From positions 62,001 through 126,000 of the forward strand of contig NZ_JABBGJ010000006.1 of NCBI RefSeq assembly GCF_012927345.1: a stretch of DNA of 64,000 bases, given 5' to 3'. The position numbers and the translations under genes were made by a program. How positions within the stretch are numbered: the stretch's first letter is position 1; the number at the start of each line of letters is the position of its first letter. Shown here piece after piece: positions 54,637 through 63,602 of the stretch. Origin of the DNA: Paraburkholderia polaris (GTDB taxonomy: Bacteria > Pseudomonadota > Gammaproteobacteria > Burkholderiales > Burkholderiaceae). A model generated the notes under the pieces. That model saw nothing but the letters and a program-made list of their open reading frames with translations, had not been told where the DNA came from and did no database searches.

Positions 54637-56263
54637 TTTTTTCCCCGCCTGCAAGCGGAATGTGAATGGAAATGGCCGTGCCCATGCCTTGTGCACTGTC
54701 GATCGTCATTGCCCCGCCGATCAGGCGGGCACGCTCCTGCATGCCGAGCAGACCGTACGAATAACCTGTACTCGCCATGGCTGGATCAAAACCGCAGCCG
54801 TCGTCGCTGACGTGGAGGTCGAGCGTCGTCGCCGTGCTGGTCAGCGTCACGTCGACTCGCGCCGCATTGGCATGGCGCCCAACGTTGGTTAGCGAAGCCT
54901 GCACAATGCGAAACACGGCGGTGGCGCAAGTCTCCGGCAACACGGGCTCGCCTCCGTTAATGTGCAACTGGCAAGGAATGCCGTTGCGGCGGACGAAGTC
55001 TTCAACCAGCCACTCCAGCGCCGAAACGACCCCGAAGTTCAGCGCCACAGGCCGCAGATGGTTCGCGACATTGCGGACCATCCAGATCGTTTTCTCGACA
55101 AGTTCACGCATGTCGTCAGCCTTGCGCATCGCGTCGGGATCATGGCCGAGGCGCATTTTCAGCAGTGAAACGTCCATTTTCAAGGCCGTCAACAGTTGGC
55201 CCAGTTCATCGTGAATTTCCATCGCGATGCGCTTGCGCTCTTCCTCGCGAATCGCCTCCATGTACGCGGACAATTCGCGCAACTGATTGCGCGATTCGAA
55301 CAACTGCTGCTCAATACGCTTGCGCGACGTGATGTCGTTCAGGCCAACGTAGATCGCCGGCGCATCGCCGAAGGTCGCCACGCGCGCGGTCGCCATGGCC
55401 CAGAACGCCGAGCCGTCCACCCGGCGCAGATGGACTTCGCTGTTATTGAAGCTGCCCTCCTTGCGCAGTTGAGACACCAGGCTGTCACGATCGCCGGCGT
55501 CCACATAGAAATCAACGATATTGGTCAGCATGCCCGCGCGCGCATCGAGACCGAACAGTTCGCGCAGCGGTTCATTCGCGTACAGAATGACGCCTTCGGG
55601 CATCGACGTAATGCACAGCGGGATTGGGCTGGTTTCGACAATCGTGCGAAAGCGCGCTTCGCTCGCCTGCAGTTTCGCTTCCGCCCGGCGGCGCTCGTCG
55701 ACCTGGGCGGAAAGCCTCGCGTTCGACTCCGCCAGTTGCCTGGTGCGCTGGTCCACCTGCTGCTCAAGGACATCGCGCGCGCTCGACAGTTCGGCCTCTG
55801 CCTGCTGGCGTACCGCCACTTCTTTCAGAAGCTGGCGGTTCTGCGCGACAAGCTGGCGGTGCATCACGCGCAGGGCGAGATGGGTCTCGATCCGGGCCAT
55901 CATTTCATTGACGCGGACTGGCTTCGCCACGTAATCGACGCCGCCGGCCGAAAAGCCCTCGACCATGTCATCGCCGCCCGTCAACGACGTCATGAAAATC
56001 ACCGCGATATCACGCGTGCGCTCATTCGCCTTGAGCCGCCGGCAAGTCTCGAAGCCGTCGATACCCGGCATCTTCACGTCGAGCAGGATCAGGTCGGGTT
56101 GCGAAAACAGCGCGCGTTCGAGCGCCTCTTCGCCATCGAGTGCAACGAGTACCCGAAAGCCGCGCTCTGTCAGGCTATCGACGACCACACCAAAATTCGC
56201 AGGCGTGTCGTCCGCAATGAGGATCGTCGGCCGCTCGCCGGCATCTGCGTTGAGATCGCTCAT
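54614..56263 (-). CDS. REC-PAS-HisKA_3 sensor kinase (cytoplasmic)
   Basis: A 549-residue soluble histidine kinase. An N-terminal receiver (D62 in LILLDVKMPGIDG), a coiled coil (about 135-205), a PAS domain (about 200-320), a HisKA_3 dimerisation domain with H351 in AMEIHDELGQLL, and a HATPase domain (DDGCGFD, GLLGMQERA) follow in order. The receiver at the front suggests that it takes a phosphoryl signal from the hybrid kinase encoded just upstream, whose stop overlaps its start by ATGA, and passes output to the NarL-type regulator. Confidence 0.92.
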   Translation of the reverse strand: MSDLNADAGERPTILIADDTPANFGVVVDSLTERGFRVLVALDGEEALERALFSQPDLILLDVKMPGIDGFETCRRLKANERTRDIAVIFMTSLTGGDDMVEGFSAGGVDYVAKPVRVNEMMARIETHLALRVMHRQLVAQNRQLLKEVAVRQQAEAELSSARDVLEQQVDQRTRQLAESNARLSAQVDERRRAEAKLQASEARFRTIVETSPIPLCITSMPEGVILYANEPLRELFGLDARAGMLTNIVDFYVDAGDRDSLVSQLRKEGSFNNSEVHLRRVDGSAFWAMATARVATFGDAPAIYVGLNDITSRKRIEQQLFESRNQLRELSAYMEAIREEERKRIAMEIHDELGQLLTALKMDVSLLKMRLGHDPDAMRKADDMRELVEKTIWMVRNVANHLRPVALNFGVVSALEWLVEDFVRRNGIPCQLHINGGEPVLPETCATAVFRIVQASLTNVGRHANAARVDVTLTSTATTLDLHVSDDGCGFDPAMASTGYSYGLLGMQERARLIGGAMTIDSAQGMGTAISIHIPLAGGEKNDQRPDC

Positions 56264-58425
56264 GGCTTGGGCTCGACATGTAAGTATCGTTCGACCAACT
56301 GAAGTATGGCTTTCGACTGATAGTCCCGGGCAAGCGCGCAGAGCTGCGCCGTGAATAAGTGATAACGCGGATCGCGCGCCGCCATTCTCTCGGCCCAGAC
56401 GATGATTTCATGCATGTCACCCAGGCGGGCAAGATGATGCAGTTCTTCCATCTGTTGCCAAGGCACCGCCGCCAGGCTTATCTCGGGCGTATTGGGCCGC
56501 GCGGACGGTGGTGGCGAAGCATGGATCCACGTCAGTCCGAGCAACGTAGCGATCTGCGTGAGCAGCGCGTCGAGGTCGACCGGTTTGGACAGGAATGCGT
56601 TGACACCCGCGTCCATGCTCGTTGCCCTGTTGGTTCCGGAAGGACTGGCGGACATCGCAATGATCGGAACGTGCGCGAACGCCGGCAATTGACGCAGGTT
56701 GCGTGTCAGGTCGAGTCCGTTCATTTCAGGCATCACGATGTCTGTGAGAATGAGTGCCGGGCGTTCGCGCTGCGCGGTCTCGAACCCCTCGCGACCGTTT
56801 TCCGCCTCAACAGTATCAAAGCCAAGACGACTCAGCAGATCCACTGCAATCGTGCGATTGACCTCGACGTCGTCGACAACCAGCACCTTCCTGCGCGGCC
56901 CCTCATAGCCCGTTATCGTATCCGGGGCCGGTGCGGCCGCTGCCGTCGTGCGCGACACCGGCAACACGCTCGCCGCCGGCAGTTCGAACCGGAAGGTACT
57001 GCCCTGCCCGATGCGGCTTTCGACCTCGATCCCGCCACCCATCGCACGCACAAACTCCCGGCTGATGGCCAGACCGAGGCCGGCCCCGCCTGCTCGCCGC
57101 TCGGCCGCGCCCAGTTGCTCGAATGGCTCGAAGATCGTATTCAGCAGGTCGGGACCAATGCCGATACCGGTATCACGCACTTCGAAACGGACGCGGTTCA
57201 ACGCAGACCTCGAGATATGCAGGCTGACGCAACCAGAATCGGTGAACTTCACGGCGTTTGCAAGCAGGTTGAGCACCACCTGCCGCAACCGCCGCTCGTC
57301 GGCACGCACGCCGGCAGGCGCATCCTCAGTGATTTCGCAGATGAAGCCGAGACGCTTTTGCTCCGCTTTCACGCTGATGATTTCGCGAATGACATCGACA
57401 AACCCCGCCAGCGGCACGTCGCAGATTTCGACACGCAGCTTGCCCGCTTCGATTCTCGCGAAATCGAGCGTGTCTTCGATCAATGTCAGCAGATGTTCAC
57501 CGCTATTGCGGATGGCCTCAACGCGTTCGCGCTGCCGCTCGCTCAGCGTGACATCGCGCGCCAGGATTTGGGCATAGCCAAGAATGCCATTCAGCGGTGT
57601 CCGCAGTTCATGACTCATATTCGCCAGGAATTCACCTTTGGCCCGGTTGGCCGCTTCGGCCAGATTGCGTGCTTCGCGTTCAGCCGCCGCGTCCTGCTCG
57701 TCGCGATACGCGCAGTACAGGCGCGCGCCCATCGCATTGAATGCGGCCGCCATGCGGTCGAGTTCGTCCGGCTCACGCGGCGTGCGCCGCTGCAGACTGA
57801 ATGGCCGGGGCGTTTCACGGAAATCGTAATTTTCCACCGTGCGCGCAATCGCAGCGACATGCCGCATAACCAGACGGGACAGGATGTAGACAATGAACAG
57901 CGAGACGAGGAAGGTGTTGGCCGCCTGCGTGACCAGGATCATCGCGGCGGTTCGCATCAGCTCATCGTAAAGATCGAGGAGCGTCGCCTCGACGTAGAGC
58001 TCGCCGATCTCCCGCTCTTTGCCCTGTACTTTGTAGACAAGCGGAAACTCGCGGGCGACGACCGGGCCGGCCGAGCGCTGACCGGCGCTCATGTAGGCAG
58101 ATTTCCCGTGGCTCCCCGGCTCGCGAATTTCCACGGCCCGGATATCGGCGAGACGCAGAATGCCATTCAACTCCAGTTGCAGTTGGGCATGATCGAGCCG
58201 CCATAGCGCTTCTGCGAGACTGTCGCGATTGCTGCGATCAATGTCCGCCAGGCGATTTTCAATCTGCTCCACCCCACGGTAGTAATCGCGGTAAAGCTGT
58301 AACCCGGTCAACAACACAGTGACGGCGCAACTGACGAGCAACACCGTCACGAGCAGCCGCAACACAAGGCTACTCCGGAAGCGGCTGATCAAACTCCACC
58401 ATGCGTCGAACAGGTTGTGCTTCAT
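56260..58425 (-). CDS. Hybrid histidine kinase with periplasmic sensor and receiver
   Basis: A 721-residue membrane kinase. Helix 1 at about 22-44, a periplasmic domain of about 115 residues, helix 2 at about 160-185, a HAMP segment, HisKA with H272 (NMSHELRTPLNG), HATPase (DTGIGIGPDL, GGAGLGLAIS) and a receiver (VLVVDDVEVNRTI, LTDIVMPEMNG) are seen. The C-terminal 80 residues resemble the helical extension after such receivers, but no phosphotransfer histidine motif is clear. It is the first gene of a tightly overlapping kinase-kinase-regulator operon and could sense the Tat-exported binding protein. Confidence 0.92.
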   Translation of the reverse strand: MKHNLFDAWWSLISRFRSSLVLRLLVTVLLVSCAVTVLLTGLQLYRDYYRGVEQIENRLADIDRSNRDSLAEALWRLDHAQLQLELNGILRLADIRAVEIREPGSHGKSAYMSAGQRSAGPVVAREFPLVYKVQGKEREIGELYVEATLLDLYDELMRTAAMILVTQAANTFLVSLFIVYILSRLVMRHVAAIARTVENYDFRETPRPFSLQRRTPREPDELDRMAAAFNAMGARLYCAYRDEQDAAAEREARNLAEAANRAKGEFLANMSHELRTPLNGILGYAQILARDVTLSERQRERVEAIRNSGEHLLTLIEDTLDFARIEAGKLRVEICDVPLAGFVDVIREIISVKAEQKRLGFICEITEDAPAGVRADERRLRQVVLNLLANAVKFTDSGCVSLHISRSALNRVRFEVRDTGIGIGPDLLNTIFEPFEQLGAAERRAGGAGLGLAISREFVRAMGGGIEVESRIGQGSTFRFELPAASVLPVSRTTAAAAPAPDTITGYEGPRRKVLVVDDVEVNRTIAVDLLSRLGFDTVEAENGREGFETAQRERPALILTDIVMPEMNGLDLTRNLRQLPAFAHVPIIAMSASPSGTNRATSMDAGVNAFLSKPVDLDALLTQIATLLGLTWIHASPPPSARPNTPEISLAAVPWQQMEELHHLARLGDMHEIIVWAERMAARDPRYHLFTAQLCALARDYQSKAILQLVERYLHVEPKP

Positions 58426-58626
58426 ACATCCCCGTGAGTGCTACGGTTCTAGTTTCGTCTATTCTGCACTCGTTGCCGCGGCGGGATACTGACACGTCTG
58501 CCGCCACGTCGGCAGGGTGGCGATGCAACGTTTGCCTGCCCCCAGCCAGTCGCTCGTTCGGGTTTTTCCTGGGCTCCGCCGGCGCTCACGCCGGGTGAAA
58601 CGTGCCCTGACTCATCTGAAGACCGC

Positions 58627-58968
58627 TTACATGCCGTACCGGACCCGCCCCACAGGCGGTGCATCGTCTACCGCCTTCTGCACATAGATCCGGGGATACA
58701 GCACAATCTCATCGATGCATAAAGCCAACTCGCAGAGGATCGGCCAGATGCGACCGCCGAGTGCGTCGGGATCCGTCCTGCCCAGTTCGCGTAATCCGTC
58801 CGCCAGGCGTTTCACGGACGCGTGCCCCTTATCCGGTAACGGCCAGCAGTGCAACAGGTAGCCGAGCGGGATGACGCTTCTGCTTTCACACCACGTCTCG
58901 AACAGGCGCTGACACGCGCTGTTCAGGCGTTCAAACACGTGTTCGTGGTCCTCTGAATGACCGCACAT
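58627..58968 (-). CDS. Small unknown protein, family C, copy 2
   Basis: A 113-residue protein (ATG at 58968; ribosome site weak). It shares LF-x2-WCESRSV-x-PL-x2-LL-x2-WPL with the protein at 51083 and extends further at the C-terminus (ALCIDEIVLYPRIYVQKA), which may show the true family end. It lies upstream of the hybrid kinase gene in the same direction, separated by 201 bases in which I see no gene. Unknown function. Confidence 0.68.
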   Translation of the reverse strand: MCGHSEDHEHVFERLNSACQRLFETWCESRSVIPLGYLLHCWPLPDKGHASVKRLADGLRELGRTDPDALGGRIWPILCELALCIDEIVLYPRIYVQKAVDDAPPVGRVRYGM

Positions 58969-59143
58969 AACGGACCCGCTGATAAAGACGACGATAAACC
59001 ATCGTAGGGAGATCGACCGCGCTACGCAGTCAGGAAGCCCGGAAAAATGCACTTCCGATCTGCTGAATATGCCGTCAGGAAATCCTGAATGCCGACGCAT
59101 GAGCTAGTGCGGTCCAGGATAGCGGCGAATCCCTGGCTCATTA

Positions 59144-59260
59144 GCCGGCATTGCCACGGCCGGCCAATTCTGCCAGCGCACGCCCCCGTTCCGTCAGGAC
59201 GTGAGCCTGCCGCGCCACGTACCCGGCGCCTGCCGCTTTCATTGCGAGGTCGAGCACCGG
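59144..59260 (-). pseudogene. Fragment of a second Tat-type binding-protein gene
   Basis: The minus strand reads about 39 codons that match the intact protein at 52356-53228: VLDLAMK-A-x-x-x-Y-x-ARQA, then ERGRALAELA, and ends in a stop after RGNAG. Nothing else of the gene remains. It sits just upstream of the family C copy 2 gene, implying that a block like 51083-53888 once existed here. The rest of 58969-59287 holds no gene. Confidence 0.75.
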
Positions 59261-59287
59261 ACAGGAAGCCCGGCATCGCGTCACATA

Positions 59288-61276
59288 TCAGGCGCTTGAG
59301 TTCCGCGCCTGCTGCGCATTCTCGGAGATATACGGCGACAAGCCGCGCCGGTGCAGCGCGTCGCCCAGCTTCGCCCGCAGGAAGCTGCTCCCCGTATAGC
59401 GGGATACCGTCGTGTAGTAACGCTCGACCAACCCTTTAACCATCTCCGCATAGGCATCTTCCAGCTCCGGCAGCAAGCTGAAGTTGTCGTAGTTGACGAT
59501 CGCATGCACGTGCCGGCCGAGCGGGCCGATCAGCGCCTCGACCTGCTGGCGAATCGCGTCGATGTCAGCGACGCTGCGCACGCTATGCCCCTCAAAGTTG
59601 ATAAACAGCGTATTGCGCTCGGGGTCGTACGCGAAACGGTTCGGCAGCGGCAGCCGCAGCAGGTCGTCGCGCAACCCCATCGGTTCAGGACGGAAGATGC
59701 GCGCGTCCATCAGGGCCGGCGTGTCCTTGATGATCGGCGTGAACGCCATCCGGTCGAGCACGTCGCGCTGGAGATCCACGCCCGGCGCCACTTCGATCAG
59801 TTCCAGCCCGTCGGGCGTCAGTTGCAGTACGCAACGCTCGGTCACGTACAGCACGCGCTGGGCGCGCGCGCTCGCGACGTGGCCGCTGAACGTGCAATGC
59901 TCGACCTCGCGCACGAACTTCGCGACCTCGCCGTCGTCGACGATGCGCAATTGCCCGTCATCCAGTTGCACCTGCAACCTTCCCGCGTTGAAGGTGCCGA
60001 CAAACACGACTTTCTTCGCGCTCTGGCTGATGTTGATGAAGCCACCCGCGCCGGCGAGCTTCGGGCCGAACTTGCTGACGTTGACGTTGCCCTCGGCATC
60101 GGCCTGCGCGAGGCCAAGGAACGCGATATCGAGGCCGCCTCCGTCGTAGAAGTCGAACTGGTAAGGTTGATCGATGATCGCCTGCGCGTTGACCGCCGCG
60201 CCGAAGTTCAGGCCGCCGGCGGGCACACCGCCGATCACCCCGGGCTCCGCGGTCAGCGTCAGCAGGTCGATGATCTTCTCTTCGCTCGCGACTGCAGCGA
60301 TGCCCTCGGGCATGCCGATGCCCAGGTTCACGACGCTGTTCGCATCCAGCTCGAGTGCGGCGCGCCGCGCGATGATCTTCCGTTCGGTCAGCGGCATCGG
60401 CTCGACGTGCGCGAGCGGCACGCGAAACTCGCCGCTAAAGGCCGGGCTGTATGGTTCGGCGAAAGTCTGCCAATGGTTTTCCGGGCGCGCGACGACGACG
60501 CAATCCACCAGCATGCCGGGAATCTTGACCTCGCGCGCAGGCAGCGCATGGCGCTCGGCGATGCGCTCGACCTGCACGATCACGATGCCGCCGGAGTTGT
60601 GCACGGCCATCGCGATTGCCAGCGATTCGAGCGTCAACGCCTCGCGCTCCATCGTGACGTTGCCGTCCGGATCGGCGGTCGTGCCGCGGATGATGCCGAC
60701 ATGGATCGGGAACGTCTTGTAGAACAGGTACTCCTCCCCGTCGATCGGCATCAGGCGCACCAGGTCCTCTGTGGTCCGCTCGTTGAGCTTGCCGCCGCCG
60801 TTGCGCGGATCAACGAAGGTACCGAGCCCGATCCGCGACAGATAGCCGGGCTTGCCCGCGGCGATCTCGCGAAAAAGATGGGAGATCACACCCTGCGGCA
60901 AATTGTAGGCTTCGATCAGATTCGACGTCGCGAGGTGCTGCAGTTTCGGCACGAGTGACCAGTGGCCGCCGATCACGCGCTTGACGAGGCCCTCGTGCGC
61001 CAGATGATTAAGGCCCTTGTCACGCCCGTCGCCCTGACCGGCGGCATACACGAGTGTCAGGTTGCGTGGTTTGCCGACGGCCTGCAGGTACGCGTCGTCG
61101 CTCGCCAGATACAGCGCCTCCAGCGCGAGCGCGACTTCCTCGGCAAAACCGATGCCGACGAAGCCGCCGGTCGCCACCGTATCGCCGTCGCGGATCAGCC
61201 GTACCGCGTCGCAAGCACTGACAATCTTGCCCTGCGAGGTCTGCAAAAGCGTTGCGAGTTGCACGTTCTGAGTCAT
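59288..61276 (-). CDS. Acyl-CoA:acetate/propionate CoA-transferase (YdiF-like)
   Basis: A 662-residue CoA-transferase with fused alpha and beta halves. The first half starts [22 protein letters not shown], and the second contains [14 protein letters not shown] and the active-site glutamate in [14 protein letters not shown], where family enzymes form the CoA thioester. YdiF and propionate CoA-transferase are about 520-540 residues; this one carries an additional C-terminal region of more than 100 residues ([31 protein letters not shown]) found in a longer subfamily. GGAG is six bases before the ATG at 61276. Likely substrates are short-chain acyl-CoAs. Confidence 0.88.
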   Translation of the reverse strand: MTQNVQLATLLQTSQGKIVSACDAVRLIRDGDTVATGGFVGIGFAEEVALALEALYLASDDAYLQAVGKPRNLTLVYAAGQGDGRDKGLNHLAHEGLVKRVIGGHWSLVPKLQHLATSNLIEAYNLPQGVISHLFREIAAGKPGYLSRIGLGTFVDPRNGGGKLNERTTEDLVRLMPIDGEEYLFYKTFPIHVGIIRGTTADPDGNVTMEREALTLESLAIAMAVHNSGGIVIVQVERIAERHALPAREVKIPGMLVDCVVVARPENHWQTFAEPYSPAFSGEFRVPLAHVEPMPLTERKIIARRAALELDANSVVNLGIGMPEGIAAVASEEKIIDLLTLTAEPGVIGGVPAGGLNFGAAVNAQAIIDQPYQFDFYDGGGLDIAFLGLAQADAEGNVNVSKFGPKLAGAGGFINISQSAKKVVFVGTFNAGRLQVQLDDGQLRIVDDGEVAKFVREVEHCTFSGHVASARAQRVLYVTERCVLQLTPDGLELIEVAPGVDLQRDVLDRMAFTPIIKDTPALMDARIFRPEPMGLRDDLLRLPLPNRFAYDPERNTLFINFEGHSVRSVADIDAIRQQVEALIGPLGRHVHAIVNYDNFSLLPELEDAYAEMVKGLVERYYTTVSRYTGSSFLRAKLGDALHRRGLSPYISENAQQARNSSA

Positions 61277-61402
61277 GACGTCTCCAGTCAACGGAAGGGT
61301 TCGTCCCGGATGCGGCGCTTTTCCCTGTCGACGCGGTTGATCGCCGGGTTCTGATTGGCCCAATGATGCGCTCGAATCGAAACGCAAGTTTCTCGCCCAC
61401 CA

Positions 61403-61645
61403 TCACGCTGGCGGGCTGGAGTGGCCGGAAACGTTCGGCTGCTCAGCCGTGGATGTTCCCTTTGCCGTAACCGCGCGATGGATCGCTTCGGTCAGCGCAT
61501 TGTTGACCTCGATGAGCCGGTGCATCTCATCCTGGATCTTCAGGAGCGCCTCAGCGTCCTTGTAAGTCTGTAGCGCCTGCTTGTCTGAGGCGGCCGCCGC
61601 AACCTTTTGGCCCACCATGATGACTGACAGCAGCACCAACTGCAA
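61403..61645 (-). pseudogene. N-terminally truncated DUF1003 protein
   Basis: The 80-residue frame begins directly after an in-frame stop and reads LVLLSVIMVGQKVAAAASDKQ ... LQTYKDAEALL, which is the C-terminal part of DUF1003 membrane proteins (end of the second helix and cytoplasmic tail). The two-helix N-terminal half that should precede it is absent because the DyP peroxidase gene starts 30 bases away on the other strand. The only starts are a TTG at 61645 or an internal ATG at 61618. I treat it as a broken gene. Confidence 0.65.
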
Positions 61646-61674
61646 TCATCCTCACCTCGCGACTGGAGGCACCC

Positions 61675-62646
61675 ATGAGCCCGATATCCTCGCCGATCTC
61701 CGCAGCCCAGCACGCACTCGACACCGAGCCGCAATACATCGATGCGCCAATGTCGGCGGCCGCCGCGTTCCTGGTCCTCGTCGTCAAGGACGATGACGTG
61801 TCGATCGCCACGGCCCGCTCCGTGGTGGCCAGCACCGACGACCTCGTCAAGGACGTCAGGATCCGAGCCGATCGTGGCGTGTTCACCTGTAACGTCGGAA
61901 TCTCGCATCGCGTGTGGGGTCCACTTACCGGGAAACCCGCGCCCAGCGAGCTCGCGCCGTTCCAGGAGGTGCGGGGTGCCACGCACACTGCGGTGGCCAC
62001 AGCGGGCGATCTGCTGTACCACATCCGTGCCGATTCGACGGACCTGATCATCGAGTTCGAGAAGATTCTCCTTGAGGCCTTCGGCGACGCCGTCACTGCG
62101 GTCGACGACGTGGCCGGGTTCCGCTACTTCAACGGGCGCGACCTGCTCGAGTTTGTCGACGGCACCGCGAATCCCGACGGCCTCGACCTGCCCGCCGCGA
62201 CGATCGTCGGCGAGGAGGATCCAGCCTACGCCGGCGGCAGCTACGTCGTGATCCAGAAGTACCTGCACGACCTGTCAGCCTGGCGCGCGCAAACCGTGGA
62301 GAGCCAGGAGGCGATCATCGGGCGTACCAAGTTCGACAACGTCGAGTTGCCGGACGCGACGGAGGGCCAAAAGTCGCACAAGACTCTCTGCACGATCGAG
62401 GACGCCGAGGGCGAGCACGACATCCTGCGCGACAACATGCCGTTCGCCGTCCCCGGCCGCGGCGAGTACGGCACCTACTTCATCGGCTATTCGCGCCACC
62501 TCTGGGTGATCGAGAAGATGCTGGAACGGATGTTCATCGGCAACCCTCCGCCGCTTCACGACCGGATCCTGGACTTCTCCAAGGCCGTCGCCGGTGTGAC
62601 GTTCTTCGCTCCGGCCCGCAAGTTCCTGAGCAATCTGGCTGACTGA
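61675..62646 (+). CDS. DyP-type haem peroxidase
   Basis: A 323-residue dye-decolorising peroxidase. The family signature GxxDG is present as EFVDGTANPDG, the C-terminal barrel follows with RGEYGTYFIGYSRHL, and there is no signal peptide or Tat motif, so it is probably cytoplasmic or encapsulated. It would oxidise aromatic substrates with hydrogen peroxide. GGAGG precedes the ATG. Codon use is dominated by C-ending codons even for this genome, and its left edge truncates a DUF1003 gene, both signs of arrival by transfer. Confidence 0.87.
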   Translation: MSPISSPISAAQHALDTEPQYIDAPMSAAAAFLVLVVKDDDVSIATARSVVASTDDLVKDVRIRADRGVFTCNVGISHRVWGPLTGKPAPSELAPFQEVRGATHTAVATAGDLLYHIRADSTDLIIEFEKILLEAFGDAVTAVDDVAGFRYFNGRDLLEFVDGTANPDGLDLPAATIVGEEDPAYAGGSYVVIQKYLHDLSAWRAQTVESQEAIIGRTKFDNVELPDATEGQKSHKTLCTIEDAEGEHDILRDNMPFAVPGRGEYGTYFIGYSRHLWVIEKMLERMFIGNPPPLHDRILDFSKAVAGVTFFAPARKFLSNLAD

Positions 62647-62788
62647 TGAGGGACCCGCTCGATTCAACCTCACGCAATAGGCTTTGAAAAAGCCGGGGCA
62701 TACTGGCACTTCCTGTTCGAACGCAACTTGTGCCTGATACTGTTGGTTGTACTGAGAGAGCGATCTTCAACACCACCACGGAGGCAAC

Positions 62789-63343
62789 ATGGCACCTGAT
62801 CGAATCATGTTTATCCGGCACGCGGAGAAGCCAACCGCCAACGAGGGCATCGGCATCGAAGCGGACGGTAAGGCCGACGACGAAAGCCTCGCGGTTCGCG
62901 GCTGGCAGCGTGCCGGCGCGTTGGCGCGATTCTTCTGTCCGATCCACGAGCCGCATTCTGCGCGACTGACGCCGGCCAGCGTGTTCGCGCCGGGCAACGG
63001 TCCTGCCAGCAAGAGCAAGCGAGCGATGCAGACCGTTGCGCCTCTCGTTGCGCTGCTGCGACAAACATCGCAGGTGAACTACGTCACGACGTACCTGAAA
63101 GACGACGGGCCGGCGCTAATGGGGGACGTGCTGACCCAATCCGGCGTCGTGCTGATTGCATGGGAGCACAAAGTGCTGCCGTCGCTATTCGGACACGTGC
63201 CTCGCGCTCCCGCGGTTCCTGCAATGTGGCCGGAAGACCGGTTCGACATGGTTTGGATACTCGATCGCGCACCGGGCGGATGGTCGTTCTCACAACTCCC
63301 GCAATTGCTACTCGCCGGCGATAGCGCCGAGCCAATCAGGTAG
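62789..63343 (+). CDS. Histidine phosphatase-like protein
   Basis: A 184-residue protein with the histidine-phosphatase signature at the N-terminus (IMFIRHAEKP), where the histidine would be phosphorylated. Later landmarks are divergent: KRAMQTVAPL takes the place of the usual SDLxRAxQTA, and IAWEHKVLPSL gives the second catalytic histidine. GGAGG is six bases before the ATG. A role as a small-molecule or protein phosphatase is possible; no substrate is implied by the neighbours, which are a peroxidase and lon relics. Confidence 0.75.
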   Translation: MAPDRIMFIRHAEKPTANEGIGIEADGKADDESLAVRGWQRAGALARFFCPIHEPHSARLTPASVFAPGNGPASKSKRAMQTVAPLVALLRQTSQVNYVTTYLKDDGPALMGDVLTQSGVVLIAWEHKVLPSLFGHVPRAPAVPAMWPEDRFDMVWILDRAPGGWSFSQLPQLLLAGDSAEPIR

Positions 63344-63364
63344 ACCTTCCGGTAGCGGCGAGAT

Positions 63365-63602
63365 CAGTCTGCGGCGCTACGCGGAGGTGTGCGCAGCCTG
63401 GAGCGGCAGATCGGTTCAGTATTTCGGTATGTCGCGTTGCGCGTTGCTGAGGACCCGGCCACGCACGAACGAATCGAGCCCGATCGCTTGTCATCGATAT
63501 TGGGTCATCGCCGCTTCGAGAGCGAGGTGGCAATGCGTACCAGTTTGCCGGGCGTGGTGACCGGACTTGCATGGACACCCGTTGGCGGCGAACTGCTCTT
63601 CA
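63365..63602 (+). pseudogene. Fragment of lon protease gene (start of proteolytic domain)
   Basis: The plus strand from about 63383 encodes GGVRSLERQIG, then RRFESEVAMRTSLPGV and VTGLAWTPVGGELLFIEA, the junction of the AAA+ lid and proteolytic domain of Lon. A frameshift lies near 63381, since the preceding RRYAE belongs to another frame. It stops abruptly after FIEA at about 63602, where sequence from the other end of lon begins on the opposite strand. The catalytic Ser and Lys are not included. Confidence 0.75.

Noticed and set aside
54614..56263. Substitution in the ATP-binding N box (VQASLTN in place of VQEALTN)
   Set aside because: I recall this variant from related kinases, and the other ATP-binding motifs are intact, so it is not evidence of inactivity.
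56359..58206. 615-codon plus-strand open frame
   Set aside because: It is the complementary shadow of the hybrid kinase gene, rich in Arg and His, with no domain.
59351..60958. 535-codon plus-strand open frame
   Set aside because: Shadow of the CoA-transferase gene on the opposite strand; composition is typical of high-GC antisense frames.
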